A stretch of DNA of 33,018 nt from Mucilaginibacter xinganensis (GCA_026225055.1 JAMFSA010000231.1:1-33018); one strand, 5' to 3'. Counted from the stretch's first letter, positions 25,461 to 33,018 are shown. Made by a program: numbers and translations. Notes: generated from the sequence alone by a model not told the origin.

Positions 25461-26228
25461 ATGGGACATAAAGAATTCAATATTGAGCAACTCAGGGTAT
25501 TGGTGTTTGAGAGTAGGGCATCGCTGGGGCTAACGGCTGCTAAACTGGTTAGCGATAGTATAAAAGCGCTATTACAGGAAAAACCGGAGATCAATATAAT
25601 TTTTGCAGCGGCACCATCACAAAATGAGTTTTTGGAAGCACTGTTAAAGGATGATAGCATTCCCTGGGCATCAATTAATGCTTTTCATATGGATGAATAT
25701 CTCGGGTTGCCGAAAAATGCAACGCAATTATTCAGTCAGTTTCTAAAAATCAGACTTTTTGATCACCGGCCCTTCAAAACAGTGAACCTGATAAATGGGA
25801 GTTCCCTTGATTTTAATGAAGAATGCAGCAGATATGCAACCCTCCTGCAAAAGCATCCGCCCGATATTGTATGCATGGGCATTGGCGAAAATACCCATAT
25901 TGCCTTTAATGATCCCGGCGAGGCTGATTTTAACGACAAGCAAATGGTTAAAGTAGTAGCATTGGATGCCGTGTGCAGACAGCAGCAGGTGAATGATTGT
26001 TGTTTTAATCAGCTGGCTGATGTGCCAAAATTTGCTATCACCCTTACCATCCCCATTTTAACTTCCGCGCCTTTTATTTTTTGCATGGTACCGGGCAAGG
26101 TAAAAGCCAACGCGGTTGCACGTACATTATATGAGCCGGTATCTGACAAATATCCGTCGACCGTTTTAAGAACGAAGACGGGGGCTATTCTTTTAACAGA
26201 CAATGATAGTTTTTCTTTATGCGGTTAA
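25461..26228 (+). CDS. nagB: NagB/6-phosphogluconolactonase-family sugar-phosphate isomerase, divergent glucosamine-6-phosphate deaminase
   Basis: A 255-residue member of the glucosamine-6-phosphate isomerase/6-phosphogluconolactonase family. By position after nagA it should convert glucosamine-6-phosphate to fructose-6-phosphate plus ammonia. The proton-transfer Asp is kept in HMDEYLGLP (D78, equivalent to E. coli D72). The second catalytic segment reads GIGENTHIAFNDP instead of the E. coli GIG-DGHIAFNEP: the Asp141 position is N144, Gly142 is T145, the His143 position is H146 (kept) and Glu148 is D151. So two of the four classical catalytic acids differ. An E-N-G-H variant is, from memory, common in a NagB-like subfamily, so deaminase activity is still plausible. 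The symbol is provisional. Confidence 0.75.
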   Translation: MGHKEFNIEQLRVLVFESRASLGLTAAKLVSDSIKALLQEKPEINIIFAAAPSQNEFLEALLKDDSIPWASINAFHMDEYLGLPKNATQLFSQFLKIRLFDHRPFKTVNLINGSSLDFNEECSRYATLLQKHPPDIVCMGIGENTHIAFNDPGEADFNDKQMVKVVALDAVCRQQQVNDCCFNQLADVPKFAITLTIPILTSAPFIFCMVPGKVKANAVARTLYEPVSDKYPSTVLRTKTGAILLTDNDSFSLCG

Positions 26229-26232
26229 TGTT

Positions 26233-27795
26233 ATGATGAAAAAGATGTTACGTTATATTCTCCTGCCCATTATGGTTTTTGTTACCATGAGCGGGCATGC
26301 TGCCCAACCCCGCACAGTAGTAAATGATTCATTAAAAGTGAAAGGTTTTCACATCGATCTGCGGATACAGGTGATGAAAATGCCCGAACTAAAAAGACTC
26401 GTTAAAAACCTGGCGGGCAAAGGCATCAATACTATTTTAATGGAATGGGAGGGGACTTACCCGTTCACTGAAGAGCCATTGATCAGCAATAGGTATGCTT
26501 ATTCGCGTGCGCAGATCATTGATTTTATAGCATATTGCCACAGTTTGGGTTTGGATGTGATCCCGCTTCAGCAAAGCTTTGGGCATGTGGAGTATATATT
26601 AAAGCATTACCGGTATGCAAACTTGCGCGAAGATCCTGTTGATTTTTCACAAGTTTGCCCGAGCGAGCTGGAAGCAGACCGGCAGCTTTTTACACGCCTT
26701 TACAAAGATCTGATAGAAACGCATAATTCGCCCTATATACATGTTGGCGGCGATGAAACGCATTTACTGGGCCATTGCGACAGGTGCAAAAAGAAAGCTG
26801 CCGAGTTTGGCATATCAAGGGTTTACTTTGATTACATAAAGATGCTTTGCCAAACGGTGGTAAGCTTAGGCAAAAGGCCGATGGTATGGGCAGATATGGC
26901 ATTAAAATATCCCGAATATATTAATGAACTCCCTAAACAAACCATATTTGTCGACTGGAATTACGGATGGGAAAAAGACAGATTTGGTGAGCATGATAAG
27001 TTACTGAACAGTGGGTACGAAATATGGGGAGCGCCGGCTCTCCGCAGCGATCCGGACAATTATTTTCTCACGACGTGGCAGCATCATTTTGATAATATTA
27101 AAAACTTTATCCCCGAATGCAGACAGATGGGCTACAAAGGTATTGTGATGACATCCTGGTCAACCTCAGGCGAATATTTTCCTGTATTTGAAGCAGATAA
27201 TGACCTGGTTGATTTGTTCCCGGTAAGGCATGTTTATCCCATTAGCGGCTTCGATCTACTTATTGATGCTTACAGTGAATCGCTGAAAGATAGTAAGCCG
27301 TTAAATACAAATGCTTTTATCGACCACTATTGCCTGTTGAATTATGGTTTTAGCGCCGCACAGGCAAAGCATTTTAGAACAGCGCTTTTTATGGCCCCTT
27401 ATAAAGTGGTACAGGGAGTGGTTGAATCACCTCACCCAATAACTATAAACCAACTAATAGACAGCGCAAGATCAGCCGCGGCAATTTTACATGCACTGAA
27501 ACCGGGTAAAGGGTTTAATGAGTTTCAGCATTATATTTTAATGGCTGATATCAGGGTGTTTTATCTGCAGGTGATAGAAATTGAAAAGGAAATAAATCAG
27601 GAAGCGTTTAATAACAAAGAAAGATATAGCTATATCGCCCGCTTAAAGCAACTGCTGAACATTTCAAAACAATTGAACGAACGTTTTAATAACCTTAATG
27701 AACGGGTATTGTACAATGCGGCATTAACAGAAGAAAATTCACTCAGAAACCATAAACTCCTTTCATTATATCATCAGTTAGCAAGTATTAAATGA
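26233..27795 (+). CDS. Secreted GH20-family beta-N-acetylhexosaminidase-like protein
   Basis: A 520-residue protein. The ATG at 26233 is preferred: it follows the nagB stop by four bases and leads into a clean signal peptide (LPIMVFVTMSGHA before AQP); the earlier in-frame ATG at 26203 lies inside nagB. A GH20 TIM barrel is indicated by GFHIDLRIQVMKMPELKRLV at the start, QQSFGHVEYIL, and the catalytic pair in HVGGDET (D174-E175), which in GH20 drives substrate-assisted cleavage. WADMALKYPE and DWNYGW fit later strands. It lacks an obvious N-terminal GH20b domain and has a helical C-terminal region of about 150 residues. It would release GlcNAc or GalNAc in the periplasm or outside to feed nagA and nagB. 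Confidence 0.82.
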   Translation: MMKKMLRYILLPIMVFVTMSGHAAQPRTVVNDSLKVKGFHIDLRIQVMKMPELKRLVKNLAGKGINTILMEWEGTYPFTEEPLISNRYAYSRAQIIDFIAYCHSLGLDVIPLQQSFGHVEYILKHYRYANLREDPVDFSQVCPSELEADRQLFTRLYKDLIETHNSPYIHVGGDETHLLGHCDRCKKKAAEFGISRVYFDYIKMLCQTVVSLGKRPMVWADMALKYPEYINELPKQTIFVDWNYGWEKDRFGEHDKLLNSGYEIWGAPALRSDPDNYFLTTWQHHFDNIKNFIPECRQMGYKGIVMTSWSTSGEYFPVFEADNDLVDLFPVRHVYPISGFDLLIDAYSESLKDSKPLNTNAFIDHYCLLNYGFSAAQAKHFRTALFMAPYKVVQGVVESPHPITINQLIDSARSAAAILHALKPGKGFNEFQHYILMADIRVFYLQVIEIEKEINQEAFNNKERYSYIARLKQLLNISKQLNERFNNLNERVLYNAALTEENSLRNHKLLSLYHQLASIK

Positions 27796-27858
27796 GTGTT
27801 CTAAGTGTTCCGTATATGTCGTTTGACTAATTTATTTATGATCGCACACCTTATCATC

Positions 27859-27878
27859 CCATAGCCAGGGAACTATGG
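27859..27878. repeat. Small inverted repeat between convergent genes
   Basis: CCATAG and CTATGG form a perfect 6-bp stem around an 8-base loop in the 168-base gap between the GH20-like gene and the convergent LacI gene. There is no T-run on either side, so a terminator role is weakly supported. Confidence 0.3.
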
Positions 27879-27963
27879 AAGAGTAATTCTTCTGAATGTT
27901 CGGCTGGTTTTAGAATTGCGCATTTCGGCGATCGCCTGTTTATAAAGTATAAAGCTTTGTCTT

Positions 27964-29025
27964 TTAGCTTTTGTAAAACTGGTAATTCTCGTTGGTAATA
28001 ATATCAATCGGCATGTAGATGTTCTTTTCCGAGTCGCCTGCGTTGAACAAATGTTTATATAAAGCCATCAAACCAAGATAACCCTGCTCTTTAGGGCGCT
28101 GGCATATCAAGAAATCGATTACTCCTTCTTTTAAGTAATTTACATTCTCTGCCATAAAGTCGTAACCCACAAGTAAAAGGTCAAGGCTATATTTAACCAG
28201 TATTTTAGCTACAATGTGTACCCTTGAGTTTGTTACAAATAAGGCATTTACACTGGGGTTTGCCGCTAACGATTTTATTAATGATTGCTCAATGTTTTCA
28301 AGCATAATTTCATCAATATTTAGCGTAGTTATCTTGTTATGAAGCTTATGTTCTTCAAAATACTTTCTAAAACCTTGTTCTTTCCTTAGTAAATGGTGGT
28401 CGTTTTCGATATCGGATGAAATGTTAATGATCAATATTTCATCGGTTTCCTTAGCCACTAAGCCAACTATCTGGCCTGATAACCTGCCGCTTTGAAACAG
28501 GTGGGGGCCGATATAACATAAACTCTCTTGCTTTGGCAGATCGGAATTAATAAAAGCGAAGGGGATATTCAGCTCCGTTATTTTATTTGAAAAGAGCAAC
28601 GATTCTTCAACAAAAGTAGGGGCGAGTAAAATAGCTTGTGGCTCAATTTTTAGCAAATCCTCTGTTTGTTGAAGGAAGCTTTGTTTGGAATTAAGATCAT
28701 AAAAAAAATAATGAAGTTTAACGCCAAACTGCTTGATCTCGGTTTCCGCCTGCTGGATACCAGCAAGCGGGAATGACCAGTAATCGGTTTCATCGGATAC
28801 CTTTGGTATTAATACAGCAAAATTAACTACCTTTTTATTAGCCAATAAACTGGCCATTTTATTGGGGCGGAAATCCAATTCCTCTATAATAGCATTGATT
28901 TTTTGTTTGGTTTCTTCAGATACGCCTTTTCTGTTATGAAGAACACGGTCTACCGTTCCAATTGAAACATTTGCCCGCCTGGCTATTTCCTTAACTCCGG
29001 TAAGATTTGATTCGCTTTTTTTCAT
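27964..29025 (-). CDS. LacI-family transcriptional regulator
   Basis: A 353-residue LacI/GalR-type regulator. The DNA-binding headpiece is clear: VKEIARRANVSIGTVDRVLHN (about 11-31), then KGVSEETKQKINAIIEELDFRPNKMASLLA with the hinge helix to about residue 62. The remaining residues form a periplasmic-binding-like effector domain (VNFAVLIPKV, PQAILLAPTF, IPFAFINSDLP, CYIGPHLFQSGRLSGQIV). GTVDRVLHNR is the variant recognition helix often seen in Bacteroidota LacI proteins. It converges on nagA-nagB-GH20 and probably represses that unit through the palindrome at 24194-24211; the ligand would be an amino-sugar or its phosphate. It could instead, or also, act on the sigma-factor locus to its right. 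Confidence 0.9.
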   Translation of the reverse strand: MKKSESNLTGVKEIARRANVSIGTVDRVLHNRKGVSEETKQKINAIIEELDFRPNKMASLLANKKVVNFAVLIPKVSDETDYWSFPLAGIQQAETEIKQFGVKLHYFFYDLNSKQSFLQQTEDLLKIEPQAILLAPTFVEESLLFSNKITELNIPFAFINSDLPKQESLCYIGPHLFQSGRLSGQIVGLVAKETDEILIINISSDIENDHHLLRKEQGFRKYFEEHKLHNKITTLNIDEIMLENIEQSLIKSLAANPSVNALFVTNSRVHIVAKILVKYSLDLLLVGYDFMAENVNYLKEGVIDFLICQRPKEQGYLGLMALYKHLFNAGDSEKNIYMPIDIITNENYQFYKS

Positions 29026-29092
29026 GGATTATTGTTCAAATATATATAACATCATAGCAACGATGTTAAAATCATCAACTCATGAATCATAC

Positions 29093-29109
29093 TGTGTACG
29101 ATAACGTTA
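29093..29109. promoter_or_regulatory. Half-palindromic site upstream of the LacI gene
   Basis: TGTGTACG (29093-29100) repeats one arm of the nagA-upstream palindrome with a single change (CGTGTACG there), and runs into the 8-bp palindrome TAACGTTA (29102-29109). It lies about 70-85 bases upstream of the regulator start. An autoregulatory LacI site is the inference. Confidence 0.4.
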
Positions 29110-29602
29110 GCTTTTTCTGACTGGATACCGACCCGGAGGTTAATGCTTCCAACTACAGGAGGCGAAAACAAGAATAAATAGTAAAGCAGGGATTTTGCAT
29201 TTCATCATTTGTTCAGTGGAGCCAGAGGAATTTGTATTTTCCCTATAACCGACTTGATTTACAGTATCTTATGCGGGTTTTAATTCTGTACTCACCGAAT
29301 TACTCACCACTTTTAATATGCTTTGGTATAGCTGCAATGCTATATCCCAAAATAAGATTTTATATGTTATTTCAGTAATTTTTGACGGGAAATCTACACT
29401 TATTACCAATGAGATTAAATTGATCAGAAAAATAAAACTAAGTGGTTTATTTAAAAATTACTTAAAATTTGGTGGTAATTTTGATAGCACCAGCAAGACT
29501 AAACTTGAACTGTTTAATAGACGGGATCAACCTTCTTTCAGTTATTTAATGAAAAGTGATCCGACAGAAAACTCCTTATGTTTGTTTCTAATAAACACTT
29601 TA

Positions 29603-29614
29603 TCAAACGTTTGA
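29603..29614. promoter_or_regulatory. 12-bp CG-centred palindrome upstream of the sigma gene
   Basis: TCAAACGTTTGA is perfectly symmetric with a central CG, resembling LacI-family operators, and overlaps the TTTG that could be the -33 element of the sigma gene. It lies 74 bases before the sigma ATG. Binding by the neighbouring LacI protein or another homologue is untested. Confidence 0.4.
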
Positions 29615-29688
29615 AGAGATATTAATTTTGCTTTTATACTTTCAATAAGTAAATTGCGCGTTAACAGTCTCTGCTGCTTCTTCTGTAA

Positions 29689-30258
29689 ATGATCGATTAT
29701 ACTAAATTCACGGATAGTAAACTACTTGAGCTTATGGCCCAGGATAACCATGTTGCGTTCAATACAATTTATAACCGTTATTGGAGCAGGGTGCTCAATC
29801 TTGCTGTTAATAAAATCGGTGACATTATGGAAGCCGAGAATATTATTCAGGATATTTTCGTGTCTTTATGGAAACGCAGGCATTCATTAATTATTACTAA
29901 CGCTTTAGAAAATTTCTTGGTTGTTTCTGTAAAATACCGCGTAATTAAAGTTCTGAATAGTCAGCGTACAGAAAGGTTATACAATGAAGCTGATGGTTTA
30001 ATAATTGATGTGCTGGATGACTCGACCCAACAGTATTTGTCGTTTGAAGAATTACGTCAAAGGCTGGAAATATTGATCGGGAAATTGCCTGAACAAAGCA
30101 GGCTGATCTACCGGATGAGTAAAGAAGAAAATATGAGCTATAAAGCCATTGCCGAAGAATTGAATATAACTGAACGATCTGTTGAAGCACACTTAGCACG
30201 TGCCAAGAAAACACTAAAGATCGCTTTGGGGTCTTTCCTTACTACATTCCTGTTATAA
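29689..30258 (+). CDS. ECF-type RNA polymerase sigma factor
   Basis: A 189-residue extracytoplasmic-function sigma-70 factor. Region 2 is at about 20-90 (HVAFNTIYNRYWSRVLNLA, then AENIIQDIFVSLWKRR, the core-binding and -10 recognition helices). Region 4 is at about 130-183 (LPEQSRLIYRMSKEENMSYKAIAEEL, then ERSVEAHLARAKKTLK), with the helix-turn-helix for -35 recognition. There is no region 3, as expected for ECF factors. It precedes a FecR-type anti-sigma and a SusC with an STN domain, so it is the sigma of a trans-envelope signalling set that switches on the downstream uptake genes when substrate binds the transporter. Confidence 0.95.
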   Translation: MIDYTKFTDSKLLELMAQDNHVAFNTIYNRYWSRVLNLAVNKIGDIMEAENIIQDIFVSLWKRRHSLIITNALENFLVVSVKYRVIKVLNSQRTERLYNEADGLIIDVLDDSTQQYLSFEELRQRLEILIGKLPEQSRLIYRMSKEENMSYKAIAEELNITERSVEAHLARAKKTLKIALGSFLTTFLL

Positions 30259-30307
30259 AACCAATCCGCTAAAAAAAATAAATATTTTGAGGGTTTTTGC
30301 TTTTTGC

Positions 30308-30330
30308 AGGTACTTATTATAAAAGTACCT
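30308..30330 (+). promoter_or_regulatory. Hairpin immediately upstream of the fecR start codon
   Basis: AGGTACTT-ATTATAA-AAGTACCT: a perfect 8-bp stem with a 7-base loop, ending five bases before the ATG at 30336. It would cover or flank the ribosome-binding region of the anti-sigma gene, so it could set the sigma to anti-sigma ratio, or it could be a protein-binding inverted repeat. Confidence 0.45.
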
Positions 30331-30335
30331 TAATT

Positions 30336-31499
30336 ATGGCCCTTGATCCACAAAAAATTAGAATTCAGGAATTAGCCCATAAATATTTAAAAGGCCAACT
30401 AAGCCATTCAGAACAATTAGAATTTGATGAATGGTTTAAAAAGGAAAGCAACGAAAATATTTATATTGATGAAAATATTGCTGAATCTGAGGATAAATAC
30501 CGGCAACTGATATGGAGCCGGATCAACGAACGGATTAACCCTGTTCAAGAAACTAAAGTTAAAACTATATTGCCCCGCATAGCAGCTGCGGCTTCGATCT
30601 TGTTATCTATTTCCATTGGTGGTTATTTTATTCTTCATAAAAAACCGGCCCAGCAAATAGTCGAAAATCAAAAGCAAGAGATTGTTCCCGGAATCAATAA
30701 GGCAACCTTAACGCTGGCCAATGGTCAAAAGATAATCCTAACAAAAGGTTTAAATGGCAAACTGGCACAACAGGGCAGCACACTGGTGCAGGTTAGTTCC
30801 AACAAATCTATTACCTACACAGGTTCAATCGTAAATACTTCTGTAGCGGCCCAAGTGCAGTTCAATACACTTTCTACAGTACGTGGTGAGCAATCTCCTT
30901 ATCCATTAGTTTTAGCTGATGGAACCAAAGTTTGGTTAAATGCAGAATCTTCTATTACTTTTCCAACCAGTTTTAGCGGGAAAGAACGTGTAGTGAAAAT
31001 TACAGGGGAAGCTTATTTCGAGGTAGTACATGATGCGTCGCATCCATTTAAAGTAAAGGTACGCGACCAAATAATTGAGGATTTAGGAACGCAATTCAAC
31101 ATAAATGCTTACCCCGATGAACCGGCTATGAAAACTACGCTTATAAATGGGAAAGTCAAAATTTCAGAAGGCTCTCAAGTAGCTCTACTTAAACCCGGTT
31201 TTCAAGCAGTTGTATCGTCATCAGGTTCTTCTATTATAGTACAGGCGGCAGATTTAGACCAGGTTATGGCTTGGAAAAATGGAAATTTTGAGTTTGAAGG
31301 TACACCACTTAAAGATATTATGCGCCAGATCAGCAGGTGGTATGACGTAGATATAAGTTACACGGGAACTATTGAGGATACTGAATTTGGCGGTTCAATT
31401 TCAAGAACAAAAAATATCAATGAAATTCTATCTGTGTTAGAAACTACAAAAGGTGTACATTTTAAGTTAGAGGGGAGGAGGATCTTAGTTATGCCATAA
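30336..31499 (+). CDS. FecR-type anti-sigma factor
   Basis: A 387-residue inner-membrane anti-sigma factor. I use the ATG at 30336 (MALDPQKIRIQELAHKYLKG); the 13 upstream in-frame codons run through the hairpin. Residues 1-75 are the cytoplasmic sigma-binding domain with SEQLEFDEWFKKE. One transmembrane helix is at about 78-101 (IAAAASILLSISIGGYFIL). The periplasmic part has a FecR domain (about 180-277: VRGEQSPYPLVLADGTKVWL, GEAYFEVVHD, LGTQFNINAY) and a C-terminal DUF4974 domain (about 318-385: FEFEGTPLKDIMRQISRWYDV). It should relay a signal from the STN domain of the next gene's product to the sigma factor 77 bases upstream. Confidence 0.95.
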   Translation: MALDPQKIRIQELAHKYLKGQLSHSEQLEFDEWFKKESNENIYIDENIAESEDKYRQLIWSRINERINPVQETKVKTILPRIAAAASILLSISIGGYFILHKKPAQQIVENQKQEIVPGINKATLTLANGQKIILTKGLNGKLAQQGSTLVQVSSNKSITYTGSIVNTSVAAQVQFNTLSTVRGEQSPYPLVLADGTKVWLNAESSITFPTSFSGKERVVKITGEAYFEVVHDASHPFKVKVRDQIIEDLGTQFNINAYPDEPAMKTTLINGKVKISEGSQVALLKPGFQAVVSSSGSSIIVQAADLDQVMAWKNGNFEFEGTPLKDIMRQISRWYDVDISYTGTIEDTEFGGSISRTKNINEILSVLETTKGVHFKLEGRRILVMP

Positions 31500-31530
31500 C
31501 ATTAATAATATATGGATAACTGTAAAAGAA

Positions 31531-31556
31531 ATCGGAGGCGTTGGACCGCCCCCGAT
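31531..31556 (+). terminator. GC-rich hairpin between fecR and susC
   Basis: ATCGGAGGCG pairs with CGCCCCCGAT at nine of ten positions around the loop TTGGAC. It stands out as GC-rich in an AT-rich 122-base gap. The downstream run is only CAGATTT, so it may be a weak terminator or attenuator letting susC be expressed separately from sigma-fecR. Confidence 0.5.
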
Positions 31557-31621
31557 CAGATTTCAGGATTCCCACATAATTTAACTGTTGCGAACAATAT
31601 CAATTATTAAAACCCTAACAA

Positions 31622-33018
31622 ATGTATAAATTTTACACTGTAAATGGGTATGGCTTAAATGGCCGTACTAAATATTTGCCATCAAAAAACAAATGGCTTA
31701 CAATTCTTAAAGATCCGAATTTAAAACGCTGGCTTATGAGGATAAATTTTACTTGCTTTTTACTATTTTTTGCTTTTTTACAGGTGTCGGTAGCAGCTAA
31801 TGGGCAGTTTGTTACCCTAACAAAAAAGAGTACATCGTTAACTAAAGTATTTAAAGAGATTAAAAGACAAACAGGTTATGATTTTGTCTATGAATCGAAT
31901 TTGCTAAAAACTGCAAAAGATGTTGACATTCAGGCTAAGAATGAACCACTAATACATGTTTTAAATGAATGCTTTGAAAATCAGCCATTTACTTACTCAA
32001 TTAAAGATAAAACAATTATCCTTCAAAAAAAGGAAGCTACAAATAGCCCATCAAACAAACCGGTTATAGTTCCGGTAAGGATATCAGGGAAAGTATTGGA
32101 CACTAATAATATGCCTTTACCGGGCGTAAACGTAAAAGTAAAGGGCGAAAAGTTAGCTGCTGTAACGGATGGCAATGGTAAATTTACATTGGAAGCACCC
32201 GATAATTCGGTATTGGTTTTTTCATTTATAGGGTTCACGACCAAAGAGATTCGGGCAACCCCGGGAAGCGAAATGATCATTCAACTGCAAGCCAGGCAAA
32301 ATGACCTTAATGACGTAGTAGTGGTAGCCTACGGTACCCAGAAAAAGATAAACCTTACAGGTGCTGTAGACCAGATAGGGCCTAAGCAACTAATAGACAG
32401 GCCGGTGACCAATATTGGTGATGCTTTGCAGGGCTTGATGGCTAACCTTAACATAACTACTGGTACGGGTGGTGGTGCCCCCGACGCTACCAAAAGTATT
32501 AATGTGCGTGGTTTTACAGGGTTCTCCTCTACTAGTACTACCGGAGGCAATCTTAGTGGCCCGCTGATTTTGGTTGATGGTGTGGAAACAGATATAAATA
32601 GCTTAAACCCAAATGATATTGAAAGTGTAACCTTATTAAAAGATGCTGCCTCATCGGCACTTTACGGGTCACGCGCGCCAAACGGGGTGTTATTAATTAC
32701 TACAAAACAAGGCAAAAGAAATCAGGCCCCACAATTAAGCTACAATAATAATTTTTCATACGCCCAGCCAATAGATGTGCCGGTAATGTCTAATTCACTT
32801 GTTTTTGCAAATACTTTTAATGAGGCAAACGTTAATTCAGGTGGGGGATTATTCTTTAGTCAATCTAACATTAACAGGATCATAGCATATATGAATAATC
32901 CCAGCGGTACCCCAACTACCATTGCTCAAAGTAATGGTGTTTGGGCGGCTTATGGCGGGGGAAATGCCAATAATGACTGGTTCAAAATTTATTTAAAAAA
33001 ATGGTCTCCCAGCCAGCA
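31622..33018 (+). CDS. SusC-type TonB-dependent transporter with STN domain (3' end outside window)
   Basis: The first 465 codons of a SusC/RagA-family outer-membrane transporter; the frame is still open at the window end. The N-terminus has an extended pre-signal stretch, then a hydrophobic signal segment (about 41-59, INFTCFLLFFAFLQVSVAA), a pattern common in STN-bearing SusC proteins; an internal ATG at 31736 is an alternative start. Residues about 66-137 are the STN (secretin/TonB N-terminal) domain that contacts FecR. Residues 152-222 are a carboxypeptidase-regulatory-like domain (ISGKVLDTNNMPLPGVNVKVKG is its opening strand region). A TonB box follows (DVVVVAYGTQ, 231-240), then the plug with NIGDALQGLMANLNI and SALYGSRAPNGVLLITT. 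Preceded by sigma and fecR, it is self-regulated by its cargo. The cargo is unknown. Confidence 0.95.
   Translation, partial: MYKFYTVNGYGLNGRTKYLPSKNKWLTILKDPNLKRWLMRINFTCFLLFFAFLQVSVAANGQFVTLTKKSTSLTKVFKEIKRQTGYDFVYESNLLKTAKDVDIQAKNEPLIHVLNECFENQPFTYSIKDKTIILQKKEATNSPSNKPVIVPVRISGKVLDTNNMPLPGVNVKVKGEKLAAVTDGNGKFTLEAPDNSVLVFSFIGFTTKEIRATPGSEMIIQLQARQNDLNDVVVVAYGTQKKINLTGAVDQIGPKQLIDRPVTNIGDALQGLMANLNITTGTGGGAPDATKSINVRGFTGFSSTSTTGGNLSGPLILVDGVETDINSLNPNDIESVTLLKDAASSALYGSRAPNGVLLITTKQGKRNQAPQLSYNNNFSYAQPIDVPVMSNSLVFANTFNEANVNSGGGLFFSQSNINRIIAYMNNPSGTPTTIAQSNGVWAAYGGGNANNDWFKIYLKKWSPSQ

Larger units (their letters stand above)
29026..29688. other. Long intergenic region between the LacI gene and the ECF sigma gene
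   Basis: 663 AT-rich bases holding two divergent promoters. A 98-codon plus-strand frame (29318-29614) has no recognisable domain, no good start context and low-complexity composition; I do not call it. Small regulatory-looking palindromes are at 29093-29109 and 29603-29614. A possible -33/-7 pair for the sigma gene is TTTG at 29610-29613 and TATACTTT at 29635-29642, a weak match. Confidence 0.5.

Noticed and set aside
26203..26232. Upstream start of the GH20-like gene inside nagB
   Set aside because: It would place charged/aromatic residues before a clean signal peptide and overlap the nagB gene by 26 bases; 26233 fits better.
29318..29614. 98-codon plus-strand open frame between the LacI and sigma genes
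   Set aside because: No recognisable domain, Lys/Asn/Ser/Leu-rich composition expected of translated AT-rich non-coding DNA, and no convincing start context. It lies in a region that should hold promoters.

Overview
The window looks like a chromosomal segment of a Bacteroidota bacterium, most likely of the Sphingobacteriaceae (Mucilaginibacter/Pedobacter type). Reasons: two SusC-type TonB-dependent transporters, a SusD lipoprotein, an ECF sigma/FecR pair, moderate GC, Bacteroidota-style starts with weak Shine-Dalgarno signals, and many secreted glycoside hydrolases. The genus is an inference; no rRNA or other marker gene is present. I saw no tRNA, rRNA, CRISPR array, prophage or insertion sequence.

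Region 1 (1-6968, + strand) is an L-rhamnose catabolic operon. It holds the C-terminal part of an L-rhamnose isomerase, an FGGY sugar kinase (probable rhamnulokinase), the three-gene LutABC lactate oxidation complex and a class I fructose-1,6-bisphosphatase. From the kinase to the phosphatase the genes are joined by ATGA overlaps or a 4-base gap. A GntR-family regulator with a sugar-binding-type C-terminal domain follows, with a stem-loop after it. The proposed logic is rhamnose to rhamnulose to rhamnulose-1-phosphate, then (aldolase and lactaldehyde dehydrogenase, not in the window) to DHAP plus L-lactate. LutABC turns lactate into pyruvate and the phosphatase serves gluconeogenesis from DHAP.

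Region 2 (6969-21697, + strand) is a rhamnoside-directed polysaccharide/glycoside utilization locus. After a long AT-rich non-coding leader come SusC, SusD, a terminator, a GH3 beta-glycosidase with a PA14 insert, a GH106 alpha-L-rhamnosidase, a second terminator, a GH99-like protein with a C-terminal CBM9-like domain, a DUF1080 (3-keto-glycoside hydrolase-like) protein and L-rhamnose mutarotase. The mutarotase and rhamnosidase tie this locus to region 1.

Region 3 (21698-23932, - strand) is a two-gene unit: a secreted protein with a mutarotase-like beta-sandwich, of unknown function, followed by an SGNH/GDSL hydrolase.

Region 4 (23933-29025) is an amino-sugar module: nagA, a divergent nagB homologue and a secreted GH20-family protein on the + strand, then a convergent LacI-family regulator. 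An 18-bp perfect palindrome just upstream of nagA is the likely operator.

Region 5 (29026-33018, + strand) is the start of a second nutrient-uptake locus: ECF sigma factor, FecR anti-sigma factor and a SusC transporter with an N-terminal STN signalling domain, cut by the window end. Its substrate cannot be told from the window.
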